Below are positions 9,450 to 18,498 of a stretch of 64,000 bases of DNA, piece after piece. The notes beneath the pieces are model-generated. The model ran no database searches and was not told the DNA's origin. It worked only from the letters and a program-made list of their open reading frames with translations. Position 1 is the stretch's first letter; the number at the start of each line of letters is the position of its first letter. Origin of the DNA: Chitinophaga pinensis (GTDB lineage: Bacteria; Bacteroidota; Bacteroidia; UBA4408); assembly GCA_945861665.1 (NCBI GenBank), contig CAMAVS010000002.1, positions 62,001-126,000 of the forward strand. Direction: 5' to 3'. The position numbers were made by a program, and so were the translations under genes.

Positions 9450-9875
9450 ATGGAGAAAGAACTCATTCAAAACAAATCGCTAATTCTCCTTCGAGGCTTG
9501 CCGGGAAGTGGAAAATCAACATTGGCAACCCTATTAAGTGAACAAAACAAATATCCCATTCTGTCAATCGATAATTATTTTATAGATACTAAAACAGGAG
9601 AATATAGCTTTAGTCACTTAAGCAATCATATAGCATACAAGCAATGTGAAGAAAAAACGAAAATTCATTTACAAGAGGGGAGCGAGAAAGTTTTTGTAGA
9701 CAACACATTTACTCTTGAATGGGAAATGGAGCCTTATTTTAAAATGGCAAATGAATTTAATTATAGAATTTTTGTGATTACTGTTGAAAACCGCCATAGA
9801 GGGAAAAATATACACAACATTCCTTTTGAACAAGTTGAAAAAATGGCAAAAAAATACCGTGTACAATTGCTGTAA
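9450..9875 (+). CDS. P-loop AAA-type ATPase / polynucleotide-kinase-like protein
   Basis: A 141-residue single-domain P-loop protein. Walker A is GLPGSGKSTLA (about residues 16-26), then SIDNYFID as the Asp-containing strand, and VFVDNTFTLEWEMEPYFKMA as in NEDD4-binding-protein-2-like and T4 polynucleotide-kinase-like small kinases. The phosphate acceptor is unknown. It diverges from the haloperoxidase operon and is followed 27 bases later by a membrane protein on the same strand. Confidence 0.75.
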   Translation: MEKELIQNKSLILLRGLPGSGKSTLATLLSEQNKYPILSIDNYFIDTKTGEYSFSHLSNHIAYKQCEEKTKIHLQEGSEKVFVDNTFTLEWEMEPYFKMANEFNYRIFVITVENRHRGKNIHNIPFEQVEKMAKKYRVQLL

Positions 9876-9887
9876 AATAAATACAAG

Positions 9888-9895
9888 TATATTTG
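9888..9895 (+). promoter_or_regulatory. Bacteroidota -7 promoter motif TAnnTTTG
   Basis: TATATTTG, seven bases before the ATG at 9903. Matches the known Bacteroidota -7 consensus TAnnTTTG; the short distance would give a leaderless or nearly leaderless mRNA. Confidence 0.5.
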
Positions 9896-9902
9896 CGCTT
9901 GA

Positions 9903-10592
9903 ATGGAAGAAAACACATCTATAATAATTGAAGGGGTAAAAATTATGGAGCCTATAGCTGGGCTTACCAATTTGGTTATTTCAGCATCCGGAATTTTTAT
10001 TTTTTTACAACTCACCGGCAGGCAACCATTCTCCTTTTTACGCAAACAAAAATGGCCCTATTTCTTCTTATTTATGGGCGCTTCCTCCTTTTTAGGTGCG
10101 CTTACACATTCCTGCCGTTTTTATACTGACGATACAACGTTTTACGTTTTATGGTTAACAATGCAAGTAATAATTGGCGCAGGGGTAAGTTTTGCTCAGC
10201 TTGGAACCAATGAATATGTTTTCAGTGACACTAAAAATAAACGCATTTTTAATACAATTGTTTGGATACAATTATTGCTGTTTATTATAATTGCCATTAG
10301 CATGAAAAGGTTTGTTATTGTTATCATTCATAGTGCTGTGGGGCTACTCTCCGTATTTTTTATAAATCTGTTTAGTTTTAAAAAGGAACCGCTTGCCGTT
10401 GCGTGGATTTCAGCAGGTATTTTTGTAACAACAATAACAGCATTAGTTCACGGAACAAAATTTTCAATGGGCAAATGGTTTAGCTATAAAGACTTGTCAC
10501 ACCTTCTTATTGTAGTAAGTCTTTTTTTTATGTTTGTTGGGGTAAAGCGCATTAATAAAACATATCAAAAAAAAACGGTTAGGGCGAATTAA
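9903..10592 (+). CDS. Multi-pass membrane protein of unknown function
   Basis: A 229-residue protein with about seven hydrophobic segments (roughly residues 18-38, 48-66, 77-97, 112-130, 138-155, 164-184, 200-218) separated by short loops, and conserved-looking polar residues in membrane regions (GALTHSCRF, VHGTKFSMGKW with His and Lys) that suggest a binding or redox role. No family recognised. A TAnnTTTG motif immediately upstream supports this start; an in-frame ATG at residue 15 (EPIAGLTNLV) is an alternative. Confidence 0.6.
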   Translation: MEENTSIIIEGVKIMEPIAGLTNLVISASGIFIFLQLTGRQPFSFLRKQKWPYFFLFMGASSFLGALTHSCRFYTDDTTFYVLWLTMQVIIGAGVSFAQLGTNEYVFSDTKNKRIFNTIVWIQLLLFIIIAISMKRFVIVIIHSAVGLLSVFFINLFSFKKEPLAVAWISAGIFVTTITALVHGTKFSMGKWFSYKDLSHLLIVVSLFFMFVGVKRINKTYQKKTVRAN

Positions 10593-10594
10593 TA

Positions 10595-11383
10595 TTATTC
10601 TATTACAATAGACATTTTTCTTTTCTTGAATTGGTTTTTATACAAAAAGTGAGAGATTGAGTGTCCTAATATTGCTCCAAAAAATACATCCGAAGCCCAA
10701 TGCTTATTATCGTTTATTCGTGACAAACCCACCCCTGTTGCAAGCACATATGCAACAATTGGAATAATGGGGCGATCTTGGTATTCAAAAGCAAAAGCTG
10801 TTGCAATTGCAAAAGCCGTAGATGTGTGTCCCGATGCAAAAGAGTGATTTTTGCCATCACCAAAGGGGCCAAAAAACAGCAATGAGTTGTTTGTGTTTTG
10901 GGGTCTTTTTCGCTGAAAACCATACTTAATAGCTGAAACAATTATGCCATTAAATAAAATGGATTTAGTTGCTAGTAGGGCTGCCTCTTTGGGTTTTTCC
11001 TTCTTTGCAAAATACCCGTAGCCGAACACCAAACCCACTAATGGAAAAGTATACAACCCGCTTCCCATTCGCTCGAAACCATAGACTGAAAGGTTGTTGG
11101 TAGTGTTACTTCTGTTGCGTTGAAAAAACAATTTAATATCCATGTCGACATAATAAATCAACCCTGTTGTAACGGCACATACCCCACCAAAAGCTAGGAA
11201 CTTGGTATATTTACAATGCAAAGGAGAAAGGGTTAATTCTTTCCCGTCTTTAAACAAAGAATGAAAATATTCTTTATTTATGCGTGAATAGCCTATTGTA
11301 GAAACACTGTCACTTTGTTCTGATTTTTGAGAGAAAGAATAATGGCCATTTATTAAAAAAATTAAGAATAAAAAATACTTCAT
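10595..11383 (-). CDS. PAP2-family phosphatase
   Basis: A 262-residue protein with an N-terminal signal/anchor ending FSQ, then four or five hydrophobic segments. The phosphatase signature is complete: K-x6-RP in KYGFQRKRP, ASGH in SFASGHTSTAF, and SR-x5-H-x3-D in SRINDNKHWASD. It therefore is a true PAP2 lipid phosphatase (phosphatidic acid, undecaprenyl diphosphate or lipid A type substrates are known for the family; which one is not shown). Its start overlaps the stop of the TauE/SafE gene upstream by four bases, so the two are translationally coupled. Confidence 0.85.
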   Translation of the reverse strand: MKYFLFLIFLINGHYSFSQKSEQSDSVSTIGYSRINKEYFHSLFKDGKELTLSPLHCKYTKFLAFGGVCAVTTGLIYYVDMDIKLFFQRNRSNTTNNLSVYGFERMGSGLYTFPLVGLVFGYGYFAKKEKPKEAALLATKSILFNGIIVSAIKYGFQRKRPQNTNNSLLFFGPFGDGKNHSFASGHTSTAFAIATAFAFEYQDRPIIPIVAYVLATGVGLSRINDNKHWASDVFFGAILGHSISHFLYKNQFKKRKMSIVIE

Positions 11384-11748
11384 TTCCAGAAAATCATTTT
11401 AAGGGAAATCAGAAGCATCGTACATCCGAATATTTTTTTTACTACCTCTTGTTCTAAACTTATGGCCAGCTTAGAGCCAAAATAACTGCCCACAACAAAA
11501 GTGCTGGCAATAATAAAAGCATATTTAATATCCACATTGCCACTTTTGTAATAATTAAAAACGCCAAGAATTCCTATTGGGAGTAGAAGCATAAACAACA
11601 CCGTTCCTTGCGCTTGGTGTTGCGTTAAGCCCAAAAAATAAACCAGTACCGGCACAATAACAATGCCGCCACCAACACCAACCATTCCGCTTAAAAAGCC
11701 GGCAAACAGGCCAACAAAAAGCAATGCCGACAGTTGTGTTATTGTCAT
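11380..11748 (-). CDS. Half-size TauE/SafE (TSUP) family permease
   Basis: A 122-residue protein with four predicted membrane segments and the glycine-rich TSUP start GFLSGMVGVGGGIVIVPVLV (residues 17-36). Usual TSUP anion exporters have about 250 residues and two such halves; this is one half, as in a known group of small Bacteroidota members that would have to dimerise. Substrate may be sulfite, sulfonate or another anion. Overlaps the PAP2 phosphatase gene downstream by four bases. Confidence 0.8.
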   Translation of the reverse strand: MTITQLSALLFVGLFAGFLSGMVGVGGGIVIVPVLVYFLGLTQHQAQGTVLFMLLLPIGILGVFNYYKSGNVDIKYAFIIASTFVVGSYFGSKLAISLEQEVVKKIFGCTMLLISLKMIFWK

Positions 11749-11750
11749 TA

Positions 11751-14700
11751 TTAAAAATCTAAACTAAGTGAAAGGTAAAAAATGCGGGGCTGCTTTTCGC
11801 CATCAGCAAATCCGTGCGACCAATCAGCCCGAAAATAATATCCGAACAAGCGGCTACGCATTCCCCACCCATAACCTGCTACAACCGGTTCCCTATTCCC
11901 CTTTAATATAACGGTAACGGGATTCTGTTGAATTGTTTCAAGATTGTATGTGTTGTCTTCTGAAAAAGGGTTAGGTCCGTTCCAGGCAGACCCTACATCC
12001 CCAAAACCAACAACTTGAAAACTATTTAGAAAATCGGACCGCATTGGACGATTGAATAAATAATTAAATATAGGCCAACGCAATTCGCTATTGATTACTG
12101 CAAAATTATTTCCATTGCGAACGTTTTGTGAAAACCCGCGCATATTGGTAGCAAGGGCTTGGTAGGAATAGTTTTGAGTATTATCGACCGGAATATTATT
12201 ATTAAAGGTTGGTGTCTTTGTACTCAAATTTATCCAATTATCGACACCCCCTAAATAATATACTAATTTTTGAGTTCCCGATGTAGTGCTTGCCGCCAAT
12301 CTATTTGCCCAAATAAGATTGCGATGAATTTTTTGATAATGTCTAAAGTCAAGCCCTAAGACATAAATGTAACTTTTCTGTTTGTTCACTTGATTATAAT
12401 ATTCTGCAAACAATTTATAACGGGTGCCATTATATATATTTAATCCTTTACTGATGGTGTTATCGTATACATATTCCAATTTTGCCGTTCCCCAATATTC
12501 ATATAAAGTTGGCTCCTTTAAGCTATTAATATCGGTCGACAAAAATGTATTTCTATCAGCCCGTGTGGCAATTGACCCTCTAATACTCGCCACCTCATTA
12601 AAAGGCCATTTTACAGCATATTTCAATTGATGCGTTAGCACTTTTGGTGCTGAGCCAGTACGGTTTATTGGAAAGCTTTGGTGTTGAAATGTTAATAATT
12701 TATCCAATCGTTTTCCTCTATTATCGTATCCTAGCGAAAACTCATTGCTCTTTAAATCTGCCGAAAGTCGAATTCCTCCAACAATTCTATAGTCTTCAAA
12801 AACATCACTAATGCCTATTTTCATCAAGCCATTAAACCCTGGGTTAAAATACACTGCGCCTCCAGTATATTTTTGATAGCCAACATTCAAAAAAGTATTG
12901 TCGACTTGCGTTACAAATTGGTCGGGAGAAAAGTTGCGCAAATAATTTCGTTGCTTTGGCAAAGTAAATCCTTCCGTTGAGCCGGCTCCATTTGCAACAT
13001 TCAGTGTGTTTTTAAATTCAAGACTTGTGTTCCTTTTCAGTTCATTTGTAGTTGAGGGGGCCTTTTTTACAGCACTGTCCTTTATTGCTCCCTCACCGGT
13101 AAAGCGATACTCGTTTATGTCTATCGTATTGGGGTTATTTGACAAATTGTTTTCTTCCGGAATTTTAATTGTTGGCACAATTGGTGCATTGTTATTCAAT
13201 GACGTGCCCACACCTATTCGTTTCGTGTTTTTTTCATTTGCTTTGGGGGTAATAACCCCTAAAGCTGCGGCAGGTTTTAACTCCCCCCAATTAAAACGAT
13301 ATTTTCCTTTGTAGAATATAATTTCTGAAAATTTATTTGCCATCATATTAATGTCCTGCTCTACAATATTCCGAGAATAATTGGTGGCTTGCACAGATGT
13401 AGAAAAATAACGATAATGCTCAGCAGTATCCACAAAACTTAATGCACTGTCGTATTTTGCTACGTAGCAATTAACAATCCCATTATTATCCGAAAGATAG
13501 GATACGTGAGAGGTGTCGTATGGAGCCGGCATCGTTTCGTTGCTATTAGGTGTATTTGTTAAACGGGTTAACACAGGCGATTTACTTATGTAATTATACA
13601 TAAAAATATCGTTACTTTTTTTATACACCTGCCCTCTCACAGTTTCTCCAAAACGAATTGTATCAGTTACTCTATTTGAAGCAAAAATTATGTTCCTTGA
13701 CTTCGTCATAAAACGAGGATTAAAATCGTCAAAAGGGTCTTTGGTAATTCGTTCAACCTGACTAGAGCCAACAGTAAAAACAAATATGTCTGTTTGTCCG
13801 CTTTGGACACCACTAAACACCATTTTTTTACCATCATCTGAATAGGATAAATCAATTATTTTTTCAAAGTCAAACAAAGGTGGCCGCTTGTTTCTTTTCT
13901 TCTCTTTTAGGTTGTAATAATTCATAATTACTTCCCCTTTTTCTTCTGTAACATATGCGAATAATTCCGAAGAAGGATGCCATGCAACAATAGGGTAAGA
14001 GTAATCATTTATGCGACCGAGTTTTTTATCCCGCTTAAACAAGCGTTTCGTTTTTTTTGTTTCAAAATTATAGAGGAACAATTTATATTGGCCCATTTCA
14101 TTGGTGGTGTAGGTGGCAAATTTCCCGTTTGGGCTAGTTTTAAATTGGCTATACACCCGTGTTTTTTTTGTGTTTATCCGCAACAACGCTTCTGGAGGTA
14201 CTGTTGTAAATTTTTCTCCTCTGCTAAATTGTGTACGGTAATATTCTTGCCACTCCTTGGTGAGTGTTTTAAGCGAAGAATTGAGCGCATATATAAATCC
14301 ACTTTCAATATTCCTGCTGCTTTTAGTCAGATAAAGTATATTCTCAAAATTGGCTATTCCCAACATTTGTGCAATATAACGCCAAAGAGAGTGCCCTGCA
14401 TAAACAGCATCCAGGCCACTTAGCCTATTAAAATTAGCGTATTTACCATTTAATATACCATCCTTTACTCTATTTTCTACCTCGGTGTTCCACTCTTCTG
14501 CAAGGTAGGATATTAGTCCCTTTATATACCAGTCGGGCAAATTAAGCAGAGTTGAACTTTTTACTTTATCTTTCCAACTGCCACCGTACATATATTGATC
14601 AATCAACACCTCTGCAACACCTGCCCTTATTTGTTTTTCTAACTTTCTGTGATCGCCTTCATAATATATAAACACTTTTGAACCAACAATTCTAGTGGCT

Positions 14701-15056
14701 CCACCTATGTTATAGAGCTCATCATTAACGAGCCCTATATTACTTTGCTTATAATCTGATTGCTTATTATAGATTACAAACTGGATGTTGTCTTCTAGTT
14801 CTGTTCCCAATATTTCTTCTAAATCCTTTATGTTTCTTGTAGCCGACTCGGCAGTGTAAATAGCAATTTCTTTGCCTCCTAAATAAAAATAAGTGTCGAA
14901 TTTTTCGAAACGAAAAAACTGCCATAAATAGGGTGCGTACTGAATTCTGTTTTTCCCGAAATCCGCTTGTGTTCCATTATAAAATTGTGCAAATAACGAA
15001 GTGCTGCTAAATAATATTACCGCAATCAATGAAAGCAAAAAAAAAGTGGAACGCAT
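11751..15056 (-). CDS. TolB-like beta-propeller protein with C-terminal outer-membrane beta-barrel
   Basis: About 1101 residues from the ATG at 15054-15056, chosen because it begins a clean signal peptide (RSTFFLLSLIAVILFSS, ending LFAQ); the frame is open 47 codons further upstream but that would overlap the divergent methyltransferase gene. An N-terminal peptidase-MA-like region precedes TolB/WD40-type propeller repeats (about 290-600: FSPNGKFATYTTN..., SYSDDGKKMVFSG). A low-complexity linker (620-740) leads to a C-terminal barrel with alternating strands ending in LSLSLDF, the terminal Phe typical of outer-membrane proteins, resembling the Omp85/surface-antigen barrel. Likely sits in the outer membrane with the propeller in the periplasm; role unknown. 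Confidence 0.75.
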   Translation of the reverse strand: MRSTFFLLSLIAVILFSSTSLFAQFYNGTQADFGKNRIQYAPYLWQFFRFEKFDTYFYLGGKEIAIYTAESATRNIKDLEEILGTELEDNIQFVIYNKQSDYKQSNIGLVNDELYNIGGATRIVGSKVFIYYEGDHRKLEKQIRAGVAEVLIDQYMYGGSWKDKVKSSTLLNLPDWYIKGLISYLAEEWNTEVENRVKDGILNGKYANFNRLSGLDAVYAGHSLWRYIAQMLGIANFENILYLTKSSRNIESGFIYALNSSLKTLTKEWQEYYRTQFSRGEKFTTVPPEALLRINTKKTRVYSQFKTSPNGKFATYTTNEMGQYKLFLYNFETKKTKRLFKRDKKLGRINDYSYPIVAWHPSSELFAYVTEEKGEVIMNYYNLKEKKRNKRPPLFDFEKIIDLSYSDDGKKMVFSGVQSGQTDIFVFTVGSSQVERITKDPFDDFNPRFMTKSRNIIFASNRVTDTIRFGETVRGQVYKKSNDIFMYNYISKSPVLTRLTNTPNSNETMPAPYDTSHVSYLSDNNGIVNCYVAKYDSALSFVDTAEHYRYFSTSVQATNYSRNIVEQDINMMANKFSEIIFYKGKYRFNWGELKPAAALGVITPKANEKNTKRIGVGTSLNNNAPIVPTIKIPEENNLSNNPNTIDINEYRFTGEGAIKDSAVKKAPSTTNELKRNTSLEFKNTLNVANGAGSTEGFTLPKQRNYLRNFSPDQFVTQVDNTFLNVGYQKYTGGAVYFNPGFNGLMKIGISDVFEDYRIVGGIRLSADLKSNEFSLGYDNRGKRLDKLLTFQHQSFPINRTGSAPKVLTHQLKYAVKWPFNEVASIRGSIATRADRNTFLSTDINSLKEPTLYEYWGTAKLEYVYDNTISKGLNIYNGTRYKLFAEYYNQVNKQKSYIYVLGLDFRHYQKIHRNLIWANRLAASTTSGTQKLVYYLGGVDNWINLSTKTPTFNNNIPVDNTQNYSYQALATNMRGFSQNVRNGNNFAVINSELRWPIFNYLFNRPMRSDFLNSFQVVGFGDVGSAWNGPNPFSEDNTYNLETIQQNPVTVILKGNREPVVAGYGWGMRSRLFGYYFRADWSHGFADGEKQPRIFYLSLSLDF

Positions 15057-15148
15057 GTGTTTATTTGTGTCCATAAAACGGATAGCTAAGGTACTTATTT
15101 TTAACGAATCGACAACAAACAAAACGATTAGAACAATATAAATAATAG

Positions 15149-15156
15149 TACTTTTG
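15149..15156 (+). promoter_or_regulatory. Bacteroidota -7 promoter motif TAnnTTTG
   Basis: TACTTTTG five bases before the ATG at 15162, in the divergent region between the TolB-like gene and the methyltransferase gene. It favours the ATG at 15162 over the in-frame GTG at 15156, which would lie in the motif itself. Confidence 0.5.
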
Positions 15157-15161
15157 TGTTT

Positions 15162-16418
15162 ATGTATAAACAAGCAAAAAAACCTGTACGTCCTCAAGCA
15201 GATACAATAAAGCTTATAAAAGAAGTATTTGTCACACTCGAAAATGTTTTTTTGAACGACCAGTATATGGACAAAGCCATTGAAAAAACAATGCGCAAAA
15301 ATAAACGGTGGGGAGTTAAAGACAGGGCTTTTGTGGCTGAAGCAACCTATAATATTGTTCGTAATTGGCGATTATTATGCACGGTAAACGATGTTAGGGA
15401 AGGGGAAAAAATAATTAATTGGTGGCATTTATATTTTACATCCTTGTTGCTTTTTGAAAAAACTATTCCTGAAATATCTCAAGCAAAAGGATTTAATCGC
15501 GACAAAACGCTCAATAAATTAGAAAAATATTGGAAGATAAGAAAATTGCGAGAATCCTACCCTGATTGGCTTGACAACCTATGTCAAAAAGAAATAGGCT
15601 TACGTTGGGAAAAGCTGTCTTCGGCACTAAACAAACCTGCTCGTATGGTTTTACGAGCCAACTCACTGAAAACAAAACCCGAAGAACTGCAACAATTATT
15701 GCAAGAAATAAACATTGAAACTACACTCATCGAATGGTCGCCTGAAGCATTGGAGCTCACCTACAGCAGAAACGTTTTTCGTACCGAAGAGTTTGCTGCA
15801 GGATTGTTTGAAGTGCAAGATTCTGCTTCGCAAATGGTAAGTGAGTTTTTAGACGCAAAGTCCGGCATGCGTGTGGTAGACGCTTGTGCGGGAACTGGTG
15901 GAAAAACATTACACATTGCGGCGTTAATGAGAAATAAAGGGCGGATAATTGCCTTGGATAACAAAGAATTTAAATTGCAAGAACTGCGAAAGCGTTCTGC
16001 CAGGGCAGGCATAAACATTATTGAAGCGCGTGCAATCGATTCAACAAAAGTGATTAAGCGCCTATACGATTCGGCAGACCGAGTACTGCTGGATGTGCCA
16101 TGTAGCGGAACAGGTATCTTAAGGAGGAATCCGGATAGTAAATGGAAGCTTACCGAAGAAGAAGTTATTCGAGTAAGAGAACAACAAAGGGATTTGCTAC
16201 AACGATATGCACCGATAACAAAAATTGGTGGCAAAATGCTTTACGCCACTTGCAGTATATTGCCTTCTGAGGGCGAAGAGCAAGTGAAGTGGTTTTTAGA
16301 AAACAATGCCAATTGGAGCTTTGTTGGGGAAAAGCGTTATTGGACAGACACATTGGGTTGCGATAGCTTTTATATGGCTTTATTGGAGAGAAAAATAGTT
16401 GATGGTTGTTGGTTATGA
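15162..16418 (+). CDS. RsmB/NOP-family RNA (cytosine-C5) methyltransferase
   Basis: A 418-residue SAM-dependent methyltransferase acting on rRNA or tRNA cytosine. An N-terminal NusB-like helical region (residues 20-130) is followed by the catalytic domain: SAM motif DACAGTGGKTLHIAA, motif IV DVPCSGTGILRRNPDSKW with the catalytic Pro-Cys, and motif VI YATCSILPSEGEEQV with the second Cys. The family includes RsmB (16S m5C967) and other members; which base is methylated cannot be assigned. Confidence 0.88.
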   Translation: MYKQAKKPVRPQADTIKLIKEVFVTLENVFLNDQYMDKAIEKTMRKNKRWGVKDRAFVAEATYNIVRNWRLLCTVNDVREGEKIINWWHLYFTSLLLFEKTIPEISQAKGFNRDKTLNKLEKYWKIRKLRESYPDWLDNLCQKEIGLRWEKLSSALNKPARMVLRANSLKTKPEELQQLLQEINIETTLIEWSPEALELTYSRNVFRTEEFAAGLFEVQDSASQMVSEFLDAKSGMRVVDACAGTGGKTLHIAALMRNKGRIIALDNKEFKLQELRKRSARAGINIIEARAIDSTKVIKRLYDSADRVLLDVPCSGTGILRRNPDSKWKLTEEEVIRVREQQRDLLQRYAPITKIGGKMLYATCSILPSEGEEQVKWFLENNANWSFVGEKRYWTDTLGCDSFYMALLERKIVDGCWL

Positions 16419-16469
16419 TTTACAGGACTTAAACCCATCACAGGTGCGCACGCTTTTTGTATTTAATTT

Positions 16470-17405
16470 TTACAAAATATATCTTGTGTCACTAAGCACT
16501 TTTTTTAAGCCTTCTTCCAATACAATTAACGGACTACTGAGCAGTGTTTTCATTTTAGCAATGTCGGGTTTTCTACGTGTCATATCGCCTTCGGTTAGTG
16601 CCGGAAGGTGCTCAATTACCGAATTAGAACCTGTAAGTTTTATGATGGTGTTTGCTAAATCCAATACCGAAACTTCAATGTCTCCACCAACATTCACCAC
16701 ATCGTTTACAAATTGTTGTTTATAAAAAGCATTTACAGTTGCCGAAATATTATCGTCAATAAAACAAAACGTGCGTGTTTGTGACCCGTCCCCGTATATG
16801 CTTATAGGCTTATTTTGCAGTGCCAGCGAAATAAATTTCGAAATAACAAAGTCTTTGCTTTGTTTTGATCCATAGGTATTGAAAAACCTAAAAATAGTGT
16901 AATCCAAACCGTATTCTTTTTTATAAGAACGTAAAAAAGCTTCGCATACATTTTTTACAATAGCATAGGGAACTCTTGAGTTTAATGGCGTTGTGTGTTC
17001 ATTTTGTGGGAACTCAACCGGCTCACCATACACCTCGGATGAAGAAGAATAATACACTCTTTTTACGCCCTTGCCTCTTGAAAAATTCAATATGTTTTTA
17101 ATCCCTTCAATGTCATTCAGCACCATTGCTGGATTGTCGGTTGTTCGTTTTACACCTACCAGTGCGGCATAATGAAACACATAGTCAAAATTGTTTTCGG
17201 TGAAAATCCCTGAAAGCTCTTCTGCATTGTTTACATCAGCTTTTACAAACCCTATATTATTATTAGTTGATATTGGCAACTTTTGCTCATCCCCTGTAAT
17301 AAAGTTGTCAATTATTACAATAGCATTGTCCGTATTTTCCGCCAACTTTTCCGCCAAACAACTGCCTATAAAGCCTGCCCCTCCCGTAATTAATATTTTA
17401 TTCAT
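16470..17405 (-). CDS. NAD-dependent sugar-nucleotide epimerase/dehydratase
   Basis: A 311-residue extended short-chain dehydrogenase. The start at 17405 places the NAD-binding motif GGAGFIGS near residue 8; an upstream in-frame start would only add eight residues. The catalytic triad is visible as SSSSEVYGEP and YAIVK (Y-x3-K). It acts on nucleotide-activated sugars (UDP- or dTDP-sugars), probably for surface polysaccharide; the exact substrate is not readable. A TAGCTTTG promoter motif lies at 17427-17434 on the minus strand. No other sugar genes are adjacent apart from a decayed glycosyltransferase at about 18 kb. Confidence 0.85.
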   Translation of the reverse strand: MNKILITGGAGFIGSCLAEKLAENTDNAIVIIDNFITGDEQKLPISTNNNIGFVKADVNNAEELSGIFTENNFDYVFHYAALVGVKRTTDNPAMVLNDIEGIKNILNFSRGKGVKRVYYSSSSEVYGEPVEFPQNEHTTPLNSRVPYAIVKNVCEAFLRSYKKEYGLDYTIFRFFNTYGSKQSKDFVISKFISLALQNKPISIYGDGSQTRTFCFIDDNISATVNAFYKQQFVNDVVNVGGDIEVSVLDLANTIIKLTGSNSVIEHLPALTEGDMTRRKPDIAKMKTLLSSPLIVLEEGLKKVLSDTRYIL

Positions 17406-17535
17406 ATTGCTGTCATTCGTTGAACGCAAAGCTAATAAGTTTTATTTTACCAATGCATACATCACTCCATCAATCTAAACTCTGTTGTATTTCTGCCCCA
17501 AAATCTGTACTTTCGTCTCCCATAACAATAACACA

Positions 17536-17952
17536 ATGGCAGAAAACATAATACACTCCGGCAAGGCTCCGGAACCGGTTGGCGCCTATCCGCATGCTCG
17601 AAAAGTGGGCAATTTGCTGTTTCTTTCTGGAGTTGGCCCGCGTGAACGTGGTACAAAAAAAATCCCTGGTGTTGAATTGGATGAAAAGGGAAATATCGTT
17701 TCGTACGATATAGAAATACAGTGCAGAAATGTTTTTCAAAACATAAAATACATACTTGAAGATTCCGGGAGCAGCTGGGATAAGATTGTAGACGTACAGG
17801 TTTTTTTGACCAATATGAAAGACGATTTTCAAACCTATAACAAAGTGTATGCTGAATGGTTTAAGGATAATCAGCCCTGCCGAACAACCATTGAAATTAA
17901 CTGTTTGCCTACACCCATTGCGATAGAATTAAAGGTAATCGCTGCTATTTAG
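17536..17952 (+). CDS. RidA/YjgF-family protein, 2-aminomuconate-deaminase-like
   Basis: A 138-residue protein starting at MAENIIHSGKAPEPVGAYPH; an upstream in-frame ATG adds 17 residues that do not fit the family. The RidA fold is clear: GAYPHARKVGNLLFLSGVGP and TTIEINCLPTPIAIELKVIA. The long insertion RERGTKKIPGVELDEKGN resembles 2-aminomuconate deaminases of the 3-hydroxyanthranilate pathway rather than the standard enamine/imine deaminase RidA. The aldehyde dehydrogenase at 28361 belongs to the family of the preceding step, though it is 10 kb away. General reactive-imine hydrolysis is the alternative. Confidence 0.8.
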   Translation: MAENIIHSGKAPEPVGAYPHARKVGNLLFLSGVGPRERGTKKIPGVELDEKGNIVSYDIEIQCRNVFQNIKYILEDSGSSWDKIVDVQVFLTNMKDDFQTYNKVYAEWFKDNQPCRTTIEINCLPTPIAIELKVIAAI

Positions 17953-17959
17953 TTCTGGG

Positions 17960-18387
17960 GTGTTAAAAAAGACTCTACCCTTCTGGCTTATCGCCATTGC
18001 TTTTTTTCTTGTTGCCTGCGTTTCGCAATTGATGCTTTTAGAGCATTTAAGTTGATTGCAATTATTTTGGCCACCTCACCCTTTGGTTTTACCCTTACCT
18101 GTATTGGAAAAACAAAAAGAAACAACGATATGCTTCACGATGTTTATATTATCGGAAAAATGATCCCCCAAGGGTCCACTCTTTCTTCAACTTCGGAAAT
18201 TTATACACAATGGTCACTACAAGCATATTTGAATCGCTATTTTTATATCAGTTTAGACGATTCGGAACGAAATAATACCTACCTAATTGTTGACAAATCG
18301 ACCAACCCTTCAAGCGTTCGAGCCCATTATACTATAATACCCATCGCCACGATTAAATACAATATATATAAATATTCCGAAGGGTAA
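17960..18387 (+). pseudogene. Remnant of a membrane glycosyltransferase (ArnT/PMT-like C-terminal region)
   Basis: Two pieces in different frames. Frame A from a GTG at 17960 gives a transmembrane segment (LKKTLPFWLIAIAFFLVACV) and stops at 18053. Frame B, open from 17953 and continuing to 18387, gives FRAFKLIAIILA and then IIGKMIPQGSTLSS, WSLQAYLNRYFYISLD and NTYLIVDK, a pattern like the periplasmic C-terminal part of ArnT-type glycosyltransferases. Neither piece has a good ATG (frame B would need TTG at 18052). I read this as the decayed 3' end of a polytopic glycosyltransferase with a frameshift near 18030. Assignment is inference from pattern only. Confidence 0.4.
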
Positions 18388-18457
18388 TTAGACATTTCAT
18401 TATTCTAAATTGCTTTAGCTTAAGTCATTAGAGAGTGTGCTTTTAGATATTATTCAC

Positions 18458-18465
18458 TACATTTG
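18458..18465 (+). promoter_or_regulatory. Bacteroidota -7 promoter motif for ileS
   Basis: TACATTTG, 33 bases upstream of the chosen ileS ATG (18499). It overlaps an upstream in-frame TTG at 18463, which argues that the TTG is not the start. Confidence 0.5.
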
Positions 18466-18498
18466 TCCTCCTTTTTAAAATTTGAATCGTCCTCTTTT

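Noticed and set aside
13977-14423. 148-codon frame antisense to the TolB-like gene
   Set aside because: Biased Phe/Cys-rich composition, no ribosome binding site, and the sense frame is well supported.
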